Source of the DNA: Candidatus Krumholzibacteriota bacterium
GTDB lineage: Bacteria > Krumholzibacteriota > Krumholzibacteriia > Krumholzibacteriales > Krumholzibacteriaceae
Assembly (NCBI GenBank): GCA_016931295.1
Contig: JAFGEZ010000015.1
Span: 51,559-115,558 of the forward strand
Direction of reading: 5' to 3'
Length of the DNA stretch: 64,000 bases
Part shown: positions 1-7,626 of the stretch, piece after piece
Numbering within the stretch: position 1 is the first letter of the stretch
Layout of the letters: every line of letters starts with the position of its first letter
The notes under the pieces: generated by a model
What the model saw: the letters and a program-made list of their open reading frames with translations, nothing else
The model's database searches: none
What the model was told of the DNA's origin: nothing
Made by a program: the position numbers and the translations under genes

Positions 1-342
1 GGCGGGGAGGATCACCTTGAAGGAGGAGACGCTCGTTCCCTCGCCCCCGTCGGGGATGACGATCTCGCTGACGAGCCGGCCGCGGACCTCGAGGCCCTTG
101 ATCTTGACGGAGGCGATGTTCCCGTTCCCGATCTCGTTCACGAACTGAGAGTACGAGACGGGCCACTCGCGGTTGCGCCCGGAGGTGAAGAGCATGTAGG
201 CGAGGAAGAAGAGGATGATCACCATCACCCAGACGGCCATCGAGCGGGACGGTCCCTGCTGTCCGGGCGCCGAGCCCGGGGGCATCCACTTCTTCGAAGG
301 CGGTTTCTTCCGCCCGTCGTCTTTCCTGTCGTCGTCCTTCAT
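1..342 (-). CDS. ftsH: ATP-dependent zinc metalloprotease FtsH, N-terminal part (cut by window edge)
   Basis: Only the first 114 codons are inside the window. The protein starts with a charged, lysine- and proline-rich cytoplasmic tail, followed by one transmembrane segment (VWVMVIILFFLAYML). After it comes the start of the periplasmic domain, with the FtsH-typical stretch VSYSQFVNEI and then NIASVKIKG. The AAA+ and HExxH protease domains lie beyond the edge and cannot be checked. FtsH is a membrane-anchored protease that degrades misfolded membrane proteins and some regulators. The ATG at 342 has GGGAG a few bases upstream. The order tilS-hpt-ftsH on one strand is conserved in very many bacteria and supports the call. 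Confidence 0.93.
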   Translation of the reverse strand, partial: MKDDDRKDDGRKKPPSKKWMPPGSAPGQQGPSRSMAVWVMVIILFFLAYMLFTSGRNREWPVSYSQFVNEIGNGNIASVKIKGLEVRGRLVSEIVIPDGGEGTSVSSFKVILPA

Positions 343-410
343 TGCGCTCCCGCGTGCTTCGGTGGTCGGCAGTGCATATGCAATCTATATAAATCGGAGG
401 GCCGTGTCCA

Positions 411-1031
411 TCAGGTTTCGCGCTCGGGGAGGGCCGGATCACCCGGTACGGCAACGGTTCGCGCGTCGCCCCGCTGGGCGACGCCGGGCGAGCAATCGTC
501 GAGGGACGCCATCGAATGGTTCAACTCCGCTATATAGTTCAAGTTGCGGTATTGTTCCATGAAGTCGAGGCCGTAGCCGACGACGAAGACGCAGGGGATG
601 GTGAACCCCGTGTAATGAACGGGCACCTCGATTTCCCGCGCCTCGGGCTTGTCGAGAAGCGTGCAGACGCGGATGCTCCGCGCGCCGCCCTCGCGGAAGG
701 TGTCCATGATGCGCACGAGCGTATGCCCGGTGTCGACGATGTCCTCGATGATCAGGACGTCCCGGTCGCGGATGCCGATACGCATGTGGTCGAGGATCTC
801 GATGCGCGCGCTCCGGGTGCTGCCGTGGCGGTAGCTCGACAGGGTGATGAAGTCGATCTCGTGCGGGATCGTCAGCTGGCGGACGAGGTCGGCGAGAAAG
901 ATGAACGCGCCCTTGAGCAGTGAGACGATCAGCGGGTTGCGGCCGGCGTAGTCCGCCGAGACGCTTCGCGCGAGTTCGGCGATCCGGGCCTCGATCTCCC
1001 GGTCCGTTATGAGAATTCTGCAATCGTCCAT
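411..1031 (-). CDS. hpt: hypoxanthine phosphoribosyltransferase
   Basis: This purine-salvage enzyme joins hypoxanthine or guanine to PRPP to give IMP or GMP. The diagnostic PRPP-binding loop EDIVDTGHTL is present around residues 96-105, preceded by the hydrophobic strand DVLII. The later YTGFTIPCVFVVGYGLDF matches the purine-contact region of the family. I start at the ATG at 1031 (MDDCRILIT), which has AAGGGA about seven bases upstream; the frame is open to a TTG nine codons earlier, but that start has no clear ribosome-binding site. The product is 206 residues, longer than the usual ~180, because of a C-terminal tail after YIAELN that looks unstructured. It sits between tilS and ftsH in the classic cluster. 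Confidence 0.95.
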   Translation of the reverse strand: MDDCRILITDREIEARIAELARSVSADYAGRNPLIVSLLKGAFIFLADLVRQLTIPHEIDFITLSSYRHGSTRSARIEILDHMRIGIRDRDVLIIEDIVDTGHTLVRIMDTFREGGARSIRVCTLLDKPEAREIEVPVHYTGFTIPCVFVVGYGLDFMEQYRNLNYIAELNHSMASLDDCSPGVAQRGDARTVAVPGDPALPERET

Positions 1032-1100
1032 CGCTCCGTCCCTTGTCGCCCGTTTCAATGGATTGTAGCACAGAACCCGACGGCTGTCTTACCCCAAATG

Positions 1101-2468
1101 TCAGCGGCCGGGTTCGATGAGGATCTCGAACGCCGTGGCGGCGTCAGTCCGCACCCGCGTCCGCTCGGCGGCCACCACGCCGGGAACCCACAGGATGCCC
1201 CCGCGGTCCTCGACGACGGGGATCGTGTCCCGCCGGGAGAGGGGTACCTTGCGGTCGATCATGATCCGGCCGAGCCGCCGCGTGCCGGACATGCCGAAGG
1301 GGCGAAGACGGTCGCCCGGGCGGCGCGGCCGGACGGTCAGGGGGAAGCGCAAACGGGCGACGACGGCCCGGCGATCGTCGGCTGCGGCCGACGCGCCGCC
1401 GAAATCGATCCCTTGCACGCGCATGACCAGCCCCCATCCGGGCAGCGGCCAGCGTCCCTCGCCCGGCACGATCGAGACGGGGCGGGAGATTGGCGATGCG
1501 AGGGGCCTTTCGCGGACGATAAGCGACGCTCCTTCGCGGGCGATCTCGATGCCGTGCGGCAGCTGGATCCGCCGTCCGGAAAGCCCGGGCGAGAGGAGTC
1601 GTCTCGCCGCGTCGAAGTGGATCTTCTCGACGTCGCGGAGGACGCCGAAGCGATCCCGGAGGATCCGGTCGAGCAGGAGGTATTGCCGGAAGGGGGAGAT
1701 CCCGTCGAGACGGGAAATCGAAACCGAAACGGCGCCGCCGACGAGGGGAGGGACCGGATCGTCCGTCTCCTCGACCGCCCCGGCGAGCTCGGCGGTGTTT
1801 TCGCCGAGCCTCAGGAGCGCATCGTCGATGGCTGGGTTGTACTTCGCGCGGAGGCCCGGCAGCAGGAGGTTCCGGATCCGGTTGCGCAGGAGGCGGTTGT
1901 CGTGATTCGTCTCGTCGGCTGCCCACCGGACGCCCCGCGACCGGAGCAGCTCCCGGAGGTCGGCGCGTTTGCAGCCGAGGAGCGGGCGCACGTAACGGCC
2001 GCGGGCGGCGGGCATGCCGGCGAGGCCGCGCGCCCCCGTCCCGCGGATGATGTGGTGGAGGATCGTCTCCACCTGGTCGTCGCGTGTGTGGCCGAGGGCG
2101 ATGCGGTCGGCCTCCCACGCCGTCGCCGTCTCGTCGAGGAACGCGTAGCGCAGCCGCCGCGCCGTCTCCTCGATGCCGTTTTTCGAGCGCGCCGCGCGGC
2201 CCGGCACGTCCCCGGAGCCGACGAAGAGGGGGAGGCCGAGGGCGTCGCAGCGCCGCTCGACGAGTCGCAGCTCGCGAGCGACGGGTCGGATCCCGTGGTC
2301 AAAGCAGGCGACGGCGAGCGAGAGACGCATCGGGCCGGCGAGATCCACCAGGATCTCGAGAAGGGCGAGGGAGTCCGATCCTCCCGAGACGGCGGCGAGC
2401 ACGCGATCGCCCCTGCCGACAAGACCGGCTTCCCGGATGAGCGTCCGTGCCTGTTTCGTGCAGTCCAT
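1101..2468 (-). CDS. tilS: tRNA(Ile)-lysidine synthetase TilS
   Basis: TilS modifies C34 of tRNA-Ile(CAU) to lysidine, so that the tRNA reads AUA and is charged with isoleucine rather than methionine. The N-type PP-loop is seen as SGGSDSL at residues 28-34, with the adenylation-domain motifs CFDHGIRP and GHTRDDQ following as expected. The C-terminal third carries RPRRPGDR and the VPLSRRDTIPVV stretch of the TilS C-terminal domains, so this is the long form (455 residues). It is the first protein gene of the tilS-hpt-ftsH series. A tRNA gene with a CAT anticodon lies only 44 bases upstream on the same strand. Confidence 0.95.
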   Translation of the reverse strand: MDCTKQARTLIREAGLVGRGDRVLAAVSGGSDSLALLEILVDLAGPMRLSLAVACFDHGIRPVARELRLVERRCDALGLPLFVGSGDVPGRAARSKNGIEETARRLRYAFLDETATAWEADRIALGHTRDDQVETILHHIIRGTGARGLAGMPAARGRYVRPLLGCKRADLRELLRSRGVRWAADETNHDNRLLRNRIRNLLLPGLRAKYNPAIDDALLRLGENTAELAGAVEETDDPVPPLVGGAVSVSISRLDGISPFRQYLLLDRILRDRFGVLRDVEKIHFDAARRLLSPGLSGRRIQLPHGIEIAREGASLIVRERPLASPISRPVSIVPGEGRWPLPGWGLVMRVQGIDFGGASAAADDRRAVVARLRFPLTVRPRRPGDRLRPFGMSGTRRLGRIMIDRKVPLSRRDTIPVVEDRGGILWVPGVVAAERTRVRTDAATAFEILIEPGR

Positions 2469-2512
2469 TGAGTACGGGAGGTTGCGCGGCCCGCGGCCGC
2501 TTCGTGAATCCG

Positions 2513-2589
2513 TGGTGGCGGTGCAGGGATTCGAACCCCGGACACGCGGATTATGATTCCGCTGCTCTAACCAACTGAGCTACACCGCC
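2513..2589 (-). tRNA. tRNA-Met (anticodon CAT), CCA encoded
   Basis: The minus strand folds into a complete cloverleaf. The acceptor stem GGCGGTG pairs with CACCGCC, the D-stem is GCTC/GAGC, the anticodon stem GCGGA/TCCGC carries loop ATCATAA, and the T-arm contains TTCGAAT. Discriminator A73 is at 2516, followed by an encoded CCA (2515-2513). The first acceptor pair is a normal G-C, and the stem lacks the GGG/CCC pairs of initiators, so it is not fMet. Elongator Met is more likely than the TilS substrate Ile2, but a CAT anticodon beside tilS leaves that open. Confidence 0.9.
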
Positions 2590-2650
2590 ACACCCGAATA
2601 AGAATATGCGAGAACGCCTTTCTGTCAAGCGAAATTGCGGTCAGGCGGGG

Positions 2651-2680
2651 CCCGAGGGCGGCGGTTGCGCCGCCCTCGGG
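2651..2680. terminator. hairpin downstream of the selenoperoxiredoxin gene
   Basis: A perfect 13-bp stem (CCCGAGGGCGGCG with its complement) encloses the four-base loop GTTG. It lies between the end of the peroxiredoxin gene and the tRNA-Met gene. There is no strong T-run, so it may be a weak terminator or an mRNA-stabilising hairpin. Confidence 0.55.
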
Positions 2681-2704
2681 CATGGGCTCGTTCCCGGCGG
2701 CCGG

Positions 2705-3433
2705 TCAGTACCGGCCGATATCCTCCTGGCTCGTCGTGATGAGCGGGTCTCCCGGTTTCCAGCCGGCCGGCGCCGCCTTTCCCGGGTTCGCGTCGACGGC
2801 CTGCATCGCCTTGATCTGGCGGATGAGTTCGGCGACGTTACGGCCGACCGGGTCGGTGAGAACCTCGACGGCTTTCACCCGTCCCTTGGGATCGATGATG
2901 AACCGGCCGCGATGGTTCATCCCCTTCTCGGGATTGTAGACGCCGTAGGCCGTCGAAACCCGTCCGGTCGGATCGGCGGCCATCGCGTAACGTACGTTCC
3001 TCACCGTCGGCGAGGTCTTCTTGAACATCCAGTGGCTGAAATGGGTATCGGTGCTGATCGAAACGACTTCGACCCCGAGCTGCTGCAGCTCGTCGTACGC
3101 GTCTGCGACCGCAGACAGTTCCGTCGGTCAGACGAAGGTGAAATCCGCCGGGTAGAAACAGACCACCCGCCATTTGCCGTCGTAGTCGGAAAGCTTGATC
3201 ATCCTGATCTCGTTTCCGACGACGGCGGGCAATTCGAAATTGGGTGCCGGATCTCCCGGCAACGGCATGCGCATGCAGACGGCGGCCGGCGCAACCTGCG
3301 CCGTCGGCACCTGCACGTCAACCGGCTTCAGCGCGTCGGGCGTGCCGCATCCTCCGAGCACCTGGGCCGCGGGAGACGCGGGGAACCAGGCGACGGCGAC
3401 GGCGACGGCGAGCGCAATCGGCCATCGGGCCAT
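2705..3433 (-). CDS. exported AhpC/2-Cys-type peroxiredoxin with selenocysteine (UGA) at the peroxidatic position
   Basis: Two adjacent open segments in one frame are separated by a single TGA at 3130-3128. Read through, they give a 242-residue peroxiredoxin in which the catalytic signature is [13 protein letters not shown], with U102 exactly where AhpC/Prx enzymes have their peroxidatic Cys (PxxxTxxC). The rest is continuous Prx: [12 protein letters not shown], then [19 protein letters not shown] and a C-terminal PAGWKPGD. The resolving Cys that normally precedes that last motif is replaced by Ala (KAAPAGW), so this looks like a 1-Sec enzyme needing an outside reductant. Residues 1-29 are a signal peptide ending in LGGC, possibly a lipobox, so the protein should act in the periplasm. 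ATG 3433 follows AAAGGAG. A SECIS-like hairpin follows the TGA (separate entry). A chance nonsense mutation exactly at this codon is the main alternative. Confidence 0.85.
3101..3130 (-). promoter_or_regulatory. candidate bacterial SECIS element of the peroxiredoxin
   Basis: Starting 12 nt after the TGA, the mRNA reads GTCTGC-GGTC-GCAGAC: a perfect 6-bp stem, extendable by a U-G pair, with the tetraloop GGUC whose first G is 18 nt after the UGA. A short apical loop with G in the first two positions, 16-37 nt downstream of UGA, is the usual SelB-binding requirement. As I recall, the E. coli fdhF loop also contains GGUC. Confidence 0.8.
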
Positions 3434-3647
3434 CGGACTCTCCTTTCCTTCCGACCCGCCTGGCGGCGGGCGGAACCGGACCGGTCGGTTGTGTGTTGAA
3501 CGAGCCGCTCTCATTGTACGACGGGAGCGGCGCGCGAGCAACGCGTATCATGCGCGCGGCGGGCCCGCCAACGCCGCCCTGTGGTTAAACGTATGTTTTG
3601 CAGGGCGTTGCGTGGTATTTGCGGCCGATCGGTTGGGCGATTACCAC

Positions 3648-3676
3648 TTGCTGCACCCGCCTCCATCTGTTATAGA
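3648..3676 (+). promoter_or_regulatory. sigma70-type promoter of the ketol-acid reductoisomerase operon
   Basis: TTGCTG at 3648-3653 and TATAGA at 3671-3676 are separated by 17 bases and lie 30 bases before the start codon. Confidence 0.6.
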
Positions 3677-3706
3677 TACGGAGGCTCGGACGAGAAGGGT
3701 GCGCCG

Positions 3707-4705
3707 ATGGAGATCCACAGAGAGCACGGGGAGACATTGTCGGCTCTCGCCGGCGAACGGATCGTCGTGGCGGGGTACGGCAACCAGGGCCGTCCGCAGG
3801 CGCTCAACCTGCGTGACAGCGGTCTCGACGTCGTTGTCGCCGCCCGTCCGGGCCGTCCCGGATGGGTTCGCGCCGCAAAGGACGGATTCGACGTCGTGAC
3901 GATCGCCGACGGGGCGTCCGGGGCGGACGTCCTGATGATCCTCCTTCCCGACGAGGTGCAGGGCGAGGTCTGGCGCCGGGAGATCGCGGGCGCGATCCGG
4001 CGCGGCGCGACGCTCTGCTTCGCCCACGGGTTCGCCGTCGCGTTCGGCGAGATCGAACCGGCCGACGCCGACCTCGTCCTCGTGGCGCCGAAGGGGCAGG
4101 GGCGGGAGGTGCGCGCCGCCTTCGAGCGCGGGAGCGGGCTTCCGTGCCTCTTCGCCGTCGCCCACGACGTGTCCGGGCGGGCGCGCGGGCGGGCGCTCGG
4201 GATCGCCGCGGGGCTCGGGTGCCTGCGTGTCGGCGGTATCGAGACGACCTTCCGCGAGGAGGCGGTGAGCGACCTCTTCGGCGAGCAGGCGGTGCTGTGC
4301 GGCGGCGTGCCGGCCATCGTCAAACGCGCCTTCGAGGTGCTCACCGGGAGGGGATTCAGCCCGGAAGTGGCGTACTTCGAGTGCGTGCACGAACTCAAGA
4401 TCATCGTCGATCTCGTCGCCGAGCGTGGCATCGCCGGTATGCGCGACCTGATCAGCGGGACGGCCGCCTACGGGAGCCTGCGCTTCGGCGAGGATCTCGT
4501 CGACGATGAGACGACGCGGAGGATGGAGGAGATCTTCGAGCGGATCGACAGCGGCGAATTCGCCCGCGACTGGCTGGCGGAATCGCGGGAGGGCGCCCGC
4601 CGGCTGGCCGAACTGCGTCTGCTGGAGCGCGGTCTGCCGATCGAGTCCGTCGGCAGGGAGGTCCGCTCGCTCTTCCCCGAAAACGAACGGAAAGGCAGGA
4701 AATGA
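3707..4705 (+). CDS. ketol-acid reductoisomerase (IlvC family)
   Basis: The 332-residue product has the length and block order of class I KARI. It has a Rossmann dinucleotide fold with GYGNQGRPQALNLRDSG near residue 22, then FAHGFAV, VAPKGQG and the metal-binding helix SDLFGEQAVLCGG with the conserved Asp and Glu. AYFECVHELKIIVDL and SGTAAYGSL follow, as in true enzymes. KARI converts acetolactate to dihydroxyisovalerate in valine/leucine biosynthesis. Two things are unusual. The normal GSQGHA sequence is GNQGRP here, replacing the conserved His in the NADPH-binding turn, and no ilvB/N/D gene is near. It may therefore be a diverged paralogue. ATG 3707 follows AAGGGT; the stop overlaps the next start. 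Confidence 0.8.
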   Translation: MEIHREHGETLSALAGERIVVAGYGNQGRPQALNLRDSGLDVVVAARPGRPGWVRAAKDGFDVVTIADGASGADVLMILLPDEVQGEVWRREIAGAIRRGATLCFAHGFAVAFGEIEPADADLVLVAPKGQGREVRAAFERGSGLPCLFAVAHDVSGRARGRALGIAAGLGCLRVGGIETTFREEAVSDLFGEQAVLCGGVPAIVKRAFEVLTGRGFSPEVAYFECVHELKIIVDLVAERGIAGMRDLISGTAAYGSLRFGEDLVDDETTRRMEEIFERIDSGEFARDWLAESREGARRLAELRLLERGLPIESVGREVRSLFPENERKGRK

Positions 4706-5592
4706 TGACAGGCATCAGGCGGCGGTGGGCGTTCGTCGTTCCCGCGCTGGCCCTCGCGGCGGCGCTGGCGGCGTGCGGCGGCGAGAAACAGGGCTCGGAC
4801 GAGGCGTTCCGTATCCCCGATTCGCTGCTCGCGCCGATACAGAGCTACGGGCTCGTGCAGGACGACTATCACCCCGTCGAGGGCGGCGTGATGGCGAACC
4901 GCGAGATCGTCATGCAGTACCCCGCGGCGGAGATCTCCCGGTTCGTCGCGGTGAAGACCTTCGGCATCGCCCGCTCGGCCTGGCAGACCGTCACCGAGAA
5001 GATCGGCCGGCCGGCAGAGGGGCGCATCATTCTCGTGGGCGCGCGCGATCTCGACGAGTACCTCTTCCTCACGCGCCACGAGTGGTGGTACTACGGCACG
5101 ATCCAGGGAGATACGATCCTCTTCGAGCCCTTCGAGATCATGATCAAGCGCAAGATCGCGGAGGTGGGGATCACGCAGAAGATGGCGCAGGCCGCCCTCA
5201 TCCGGCTGTCCGGCAACCGACTCCCGGTCTGGCTCCGCGAGGCCGTGGCCTCGTACATCGCCGGCGAGCGGACGATCCTGGAGGCGCAGGCCTCCGAGTT
5301 CGCCGCGGAAGGCTTCGATCTCGATCCCGATCCCGAACGCGTCGAGAAGGATCTCGTCGAGGCGATCGACCGCGGAGCGACGCGCATCGCCTTCTTCGCC
5401 GCCTATCGCATGCTCGAGAATCTCCTCGAGACCCGGACGATGGAGGACGTTCTGCGTTTCGCCCGCCTGCTCGGCGAGGAGGAAGACATCGACGCCGCCT
5501 CCACGGCGGCCTTCGGGAGGGCGTGGGCCGACGTCATCGACGGCGTGCGGCTCGATCGCGGCGACGACGGGGAGGAGGCGGCGGTTCGATGA
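4702..5592 (+). CDS. lipoprotein resembling a degenerate gluzincin (peptidase MA-like)
   Basis: The protein begins with a signal peptide ending LAAALAAC, a lipobox, so it should be lipid-anchored. The segment LPVWLREAVASYIAG strongly resembles the LPxWLxEGxA motif that follows the zinc site of peptidase MA/M1-like enzymes. About 15 residues before it, where HExxH should be, the sequence is TQKMAQAAL, so the catalytic helix is lost. I infer a non-catalytic, substrate-binding or scaffold lipoprotein, but do not recognise a specific family. It overlaps the KARI stop (ATGATGA) and the gltX start (ATGA), so the three genes are translationally coupled. Either of two tandem ATGs (4702, 4705) could start it. 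Confidence 0.6.
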   Translation: MMTGIRRRWAFVVPALALAAALAACGGEKQGSDEAFRIPDSLLAPIQSYGLVQDDYHPVEGGVMANREIVMQYPAAEISRFVAVKTFGIARSAWQTVTEKIGRPAEGRIILVGARDLDEYLFLTRHEWWYYGTIQGDTILFEPFEIMIKRKIAEVGITQKMAQAALIRLSGNRLPVWLREAVASYIAGERTILEAQASEFAAEGFDLDPDPERVEKDLVEAIDRGATRIAFFAAYRMLENLLETRTMEDVLRFARLLGEEEDIDAASTAAFGRAWADVIDGVRLDRGDDGEEAAVR

Positions 5593-7145
5593 GCGACGAG
5601 ACGACGGTCCGCGTACGCTTCGCGCCCAGCCCGACGGGCCATCTCCATGTCGGGGGAGCGCGGACGGCGCTCTACAACTGGCTCTACGCCCGCAGGATGG
5701 GTGGCGTCTTCATTCTCCGGATCGAGGACACCGACGCGCAGCGCTCGACGCGAGAGTCCTACGAGGGCATCGTGCGCGGCATGCGCTGGCTCGGGCTCGA
5801 CTGGGACGAGGGCCCCGACGCCGGCGGCGAGTACGGTCCGTACGTGCAGTCCTCGCGCGGCGTTCTCTACCACACGGACGCCAGGCGGCTCGTCGAGGAG
5901 GGACTCGCGTACCGCTGTTTCTGCACGCAGGAAGATCTCGAGGAGATGAAGATCGAGGCGCAGCGCGACAAGCGCCCCCCGAAGTACGACGGCCGCTGCC
6001 GCCTGATCCCGCCCGAAGAGGCCGAGGAGAAAATCGCGGGCGGCGAACCGCACGTGATCCGTTTCCGTATGCCCGACGAGGGGGATATCCGTTTCCGCGA
6101 CGTCGTCAGGGGCGAGTTGACCTTCACGAACGCCGATCTGGACGATTTCGTCCTCATCAAGTCGGACGGGCGGCCGACCTACAACTTCGCCGTGGTCGTC
6201 GACGACGCGAAGATGAAGATCACGCACGTCATCCGCGGTGACGACCACATATCCAACACGCCCCGCCAGGTCCATCTCTACCGGGCGCTGGGCTACCCGA
6301 TACCGAAGTTCGCACACCTGCCGATGATACTCGGCTCCGACGGCACGCGTCTCAGCAAGCGGCACGGGGCCACGTCCGTCGACTGGTACCGCGAGCGTCG
6401 GTACCTGCCCGATGCCCTCGTCAACTACCTGGCTTTGCTCGGGTGGTCGTTCGACGGCAAGCGGGAGCTCTTCACGCGCAAGGCCCTCATCGAGAAGTTC
6501 TCCCTGAAGAAGGTGTCGAAGAACCCCGCCCAGTTCGATATCGACAAGATGGAATGGGTAAACGGGGAGCACTTCAAGATGCTCGAACTGCCGGGCAAGA
6601 CGATGCTCGTCTACGGCGTGCTGGAGGAGGAGGGGATTCTTCCTCCCGATTTCGCGGTCGATCTTTCCCGGAAGGTCGATCTGAAGCTCGTTCCCGGCAC
6701 CGAGCCCCTCGCGGACCGCGGCGGCGACGGACGAAACTCCTTCATGATGGAGGATTTCCGCCGGCTCGCACTGCTCGTCAGGGCGATGGGCAACCGGCTG
6801 AAGCTTCTCAAGGACGCGCCCGACATGCTCCGTCCCTATTTCAAGGACGATTTCCCGCGCGATCGGGACGCGGTGGCATCCCACCTGCTCCGTCCCGAGG
6901 TGCCTGCGCGGCTCGAGCGCCTCGCCGACGCCCTCGAGGGGCTGCAATACTTCGAACTGGAGCGCATCGAGGAGACCCTGCGTTCCCTCGCCGACGAGAT
7001 GGAACTGCAGGCGGGCGAGTTGATCCATCCCTGCAGGGTGGCGCTCACCGGCCGGACGGTCTCTCCCGACATCTTCCAGGTGATCCTTCTCATCGGCAAG
7101 GAGAAGTCGGTCGAACGGCTGCGGGAAGCCGCGAGGGAGCGGTAA
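5589..7145 (+). CDS. gltX: glutamyl-tRNA synthetase
   Basis: This 518-residue class I synthetase attaches glutamate to tRNA-Glu. The HIGH-type motif is APSPTGHLHVGGA near residue 10 and the KMSKS-type loop is GTRLSKRHG near residue 253. FRMPDEGDIRFRD and VIRGDDHISNTPRQ are standard GluRS blocks. The start overlaps the previous gene by four bases (ATGA). Immediately downstream lie a tRNA-Gln and a tRNA-Glu gene, the two tRNAs that a non-discriminating GluRS would charge in organisms using the GatCAB amidation route. The sequence alone does not settle whether it is discriminating. Confidence 0.97.
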   Translation: MSDETTVRVRFAPSPTGHLHVGGARTALYNWLYARRMGGVFILRIEDTDAQRSTRESYEGIVRGMRWLGLDWDEGPDAGGEYGPYVQSSRGVLYHTDARRLVEEGLAYRCFCTQEDLEEMKIEAQRDKRPPKYDGRCRLIPPEEAEEKIAGGEPHVIRFRMPDEGDIRFRDVVRGELTFTNADLDDFVLIKSDGRPTYNFAVVVDDAKMKITHVIRGDDHISNTPRQVHLYRALGYPIPKFAHLPMILGSDGTRLSKRHGATSVDWYRERRYLPDALVNYLALLGWSFDGKRELFTRKALIEKFSLKKVSKNPAQFDIDKMEWVNGEHFKMLELPGKTMLVYGVLEEEGILPPDFAVDLSRKVDLKLVPGTEPLADRGGDGRNSFMMEDFRRLALLVRAMGNRLKLLKDAPDMLRPYFKDDFPRDRDAVASHLLRPEVPARLERLADALEGLQYFELERIEETLRSLADEMELQAGELIHPCRVALTGRTVSPDIFQVILLIGKEKSVERLREAARER

Positions 7146-7195
7146 AAAGGGGGTTGCTTTTCGACCCTGATTTTCTTACCTTGTTGCGTACGCTT

Positions 7196-7269
7196 TGGAG
7201 GGTCGTCCAACGGCAGGACAGCTGACTCTGGATCAGCCGATGGAGGTTCGAATCCTCCCCCTCCAGCCA
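7196..7269 (+). tRNA. tRNA-Gln (anticodon CTG)
   Basis: A full cloverleaf is visible: acceptor TGGAGGG/CCCTCCA, anticodon stem GCTGA/TCAGC with loop CTCTGGA (CTG), T-arm GGAGG-TTCGAAT-CCTCC, discriminator G and encoded CCA. The U1-A72 first pair is typical of bacterial tRNA-Gln. Confidence 0.95.
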
Positions 7270-7280
7270 TTGATTTCAAT

Positions 7281-7355
7281 GGCCCCTTAGTCTAGTGGTC
7301 AGGACGCATGGTTCTCAGCCATGAATCAGGGGTTCGACTCCCCTAGGGGCTACCA
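7281..7355 (+). tRNA. tRNA-Glu (anticodon CTC)
   Basis: The acceptor GGCCCCT pairs with AGGGGCT, with a G1-U72 wobble. The anticodon stem CATGG/CCATG holds loop TTCTCAG (CTC), the T-arm is AGGGG-TTCGACT-CCCCT, and A73 and CCA are encoded. It starts 11 bases after tRNA-Gln, so the pair is probably cotranscribed with gltX. Confidence 0.94.
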
Positions 7356-7365
7356 TGATACGGTA

Positions 7366-7397
7366 ACGGCCCGGAAGGATGTCTTCTTCCGGGCCGT
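7366..7397. terminator. bidirectional hairpin between tRNA-Glu and fmdB-type gene
   Basis: A 12-bp perfect stem (ACGGCCCGGAAG and its complement) encloses an 8-base loop. It separates the plus-strand gltX-tRNA unit from the convergent minus-strand arsR unit. No long T-run follows. Confidence 0.6.
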
Positions 7398-7441
7398 ACG
7401 CGTTTCCGGCGGCCGACCGGCCGCGATCCTCAGAAGGGACG

Positions 7442-7621
7442 TCACCCGCCGCCCGACGGCGCGCAGCCGCCGGAAGACGAGGAGGAGCTCGAGAAACCGC
7501 TGATGAGCTTCTCGAGCGCCGTCCCGCCGCATGCCGGGCATTCGATCTCCTCGTCCTCCCGGCGGACGAGCGCGTCGAAGACGCGGCCGCACCGCTCGCA
7601 TCGATACTCGAAGATCGGCAT
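7442..7621 (-). CDS. FmdB-family zinc-ribbon protein
   Basis: This 59-residue protein starts MPIFEYRCERCGRVFD, carries a second CPACG knuckle at about residues 34-38, and ends in a Ser/Gly-rich tail (SSSSSGG). Two CxxC knuckles spaced this way, with KLISGF following, are the FmdB regulatory zinc-ribbon pattern. Its role in general is poorly known. Its ribosome-binding site AAAAAGGAG is embedded in the last codons of the UGA-containing membrane protein upstream, and only five bases separate that frame's TAG from this ATG. The tight spacing argues that the upstream frame really extends past its UGA. Third gene of the arsR operon. Confidence 0.88.
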   Translation of the reverse strand: MPIFEYRCERCGRVFDALVRREDEEIECPACGGTALEKLISGFSSSSSSSGGCAPSGGG

Positions 7622-7626
7622 GATCG

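Noticed and set aside
2513-2589. Initiator tRNA-fMet
   Set aside because: The first acceptor pair is a normal G-C and the anticodon stem lacks the three G-C pairs of initiators.
2705-3433. Frameshifted peroxiredoxin pseudogene
   Set aside because: Both parts are in the same frame with no indel; the only interruption is TGA exactly at the catalytic codon, followed by a SECIS-like hairpin.
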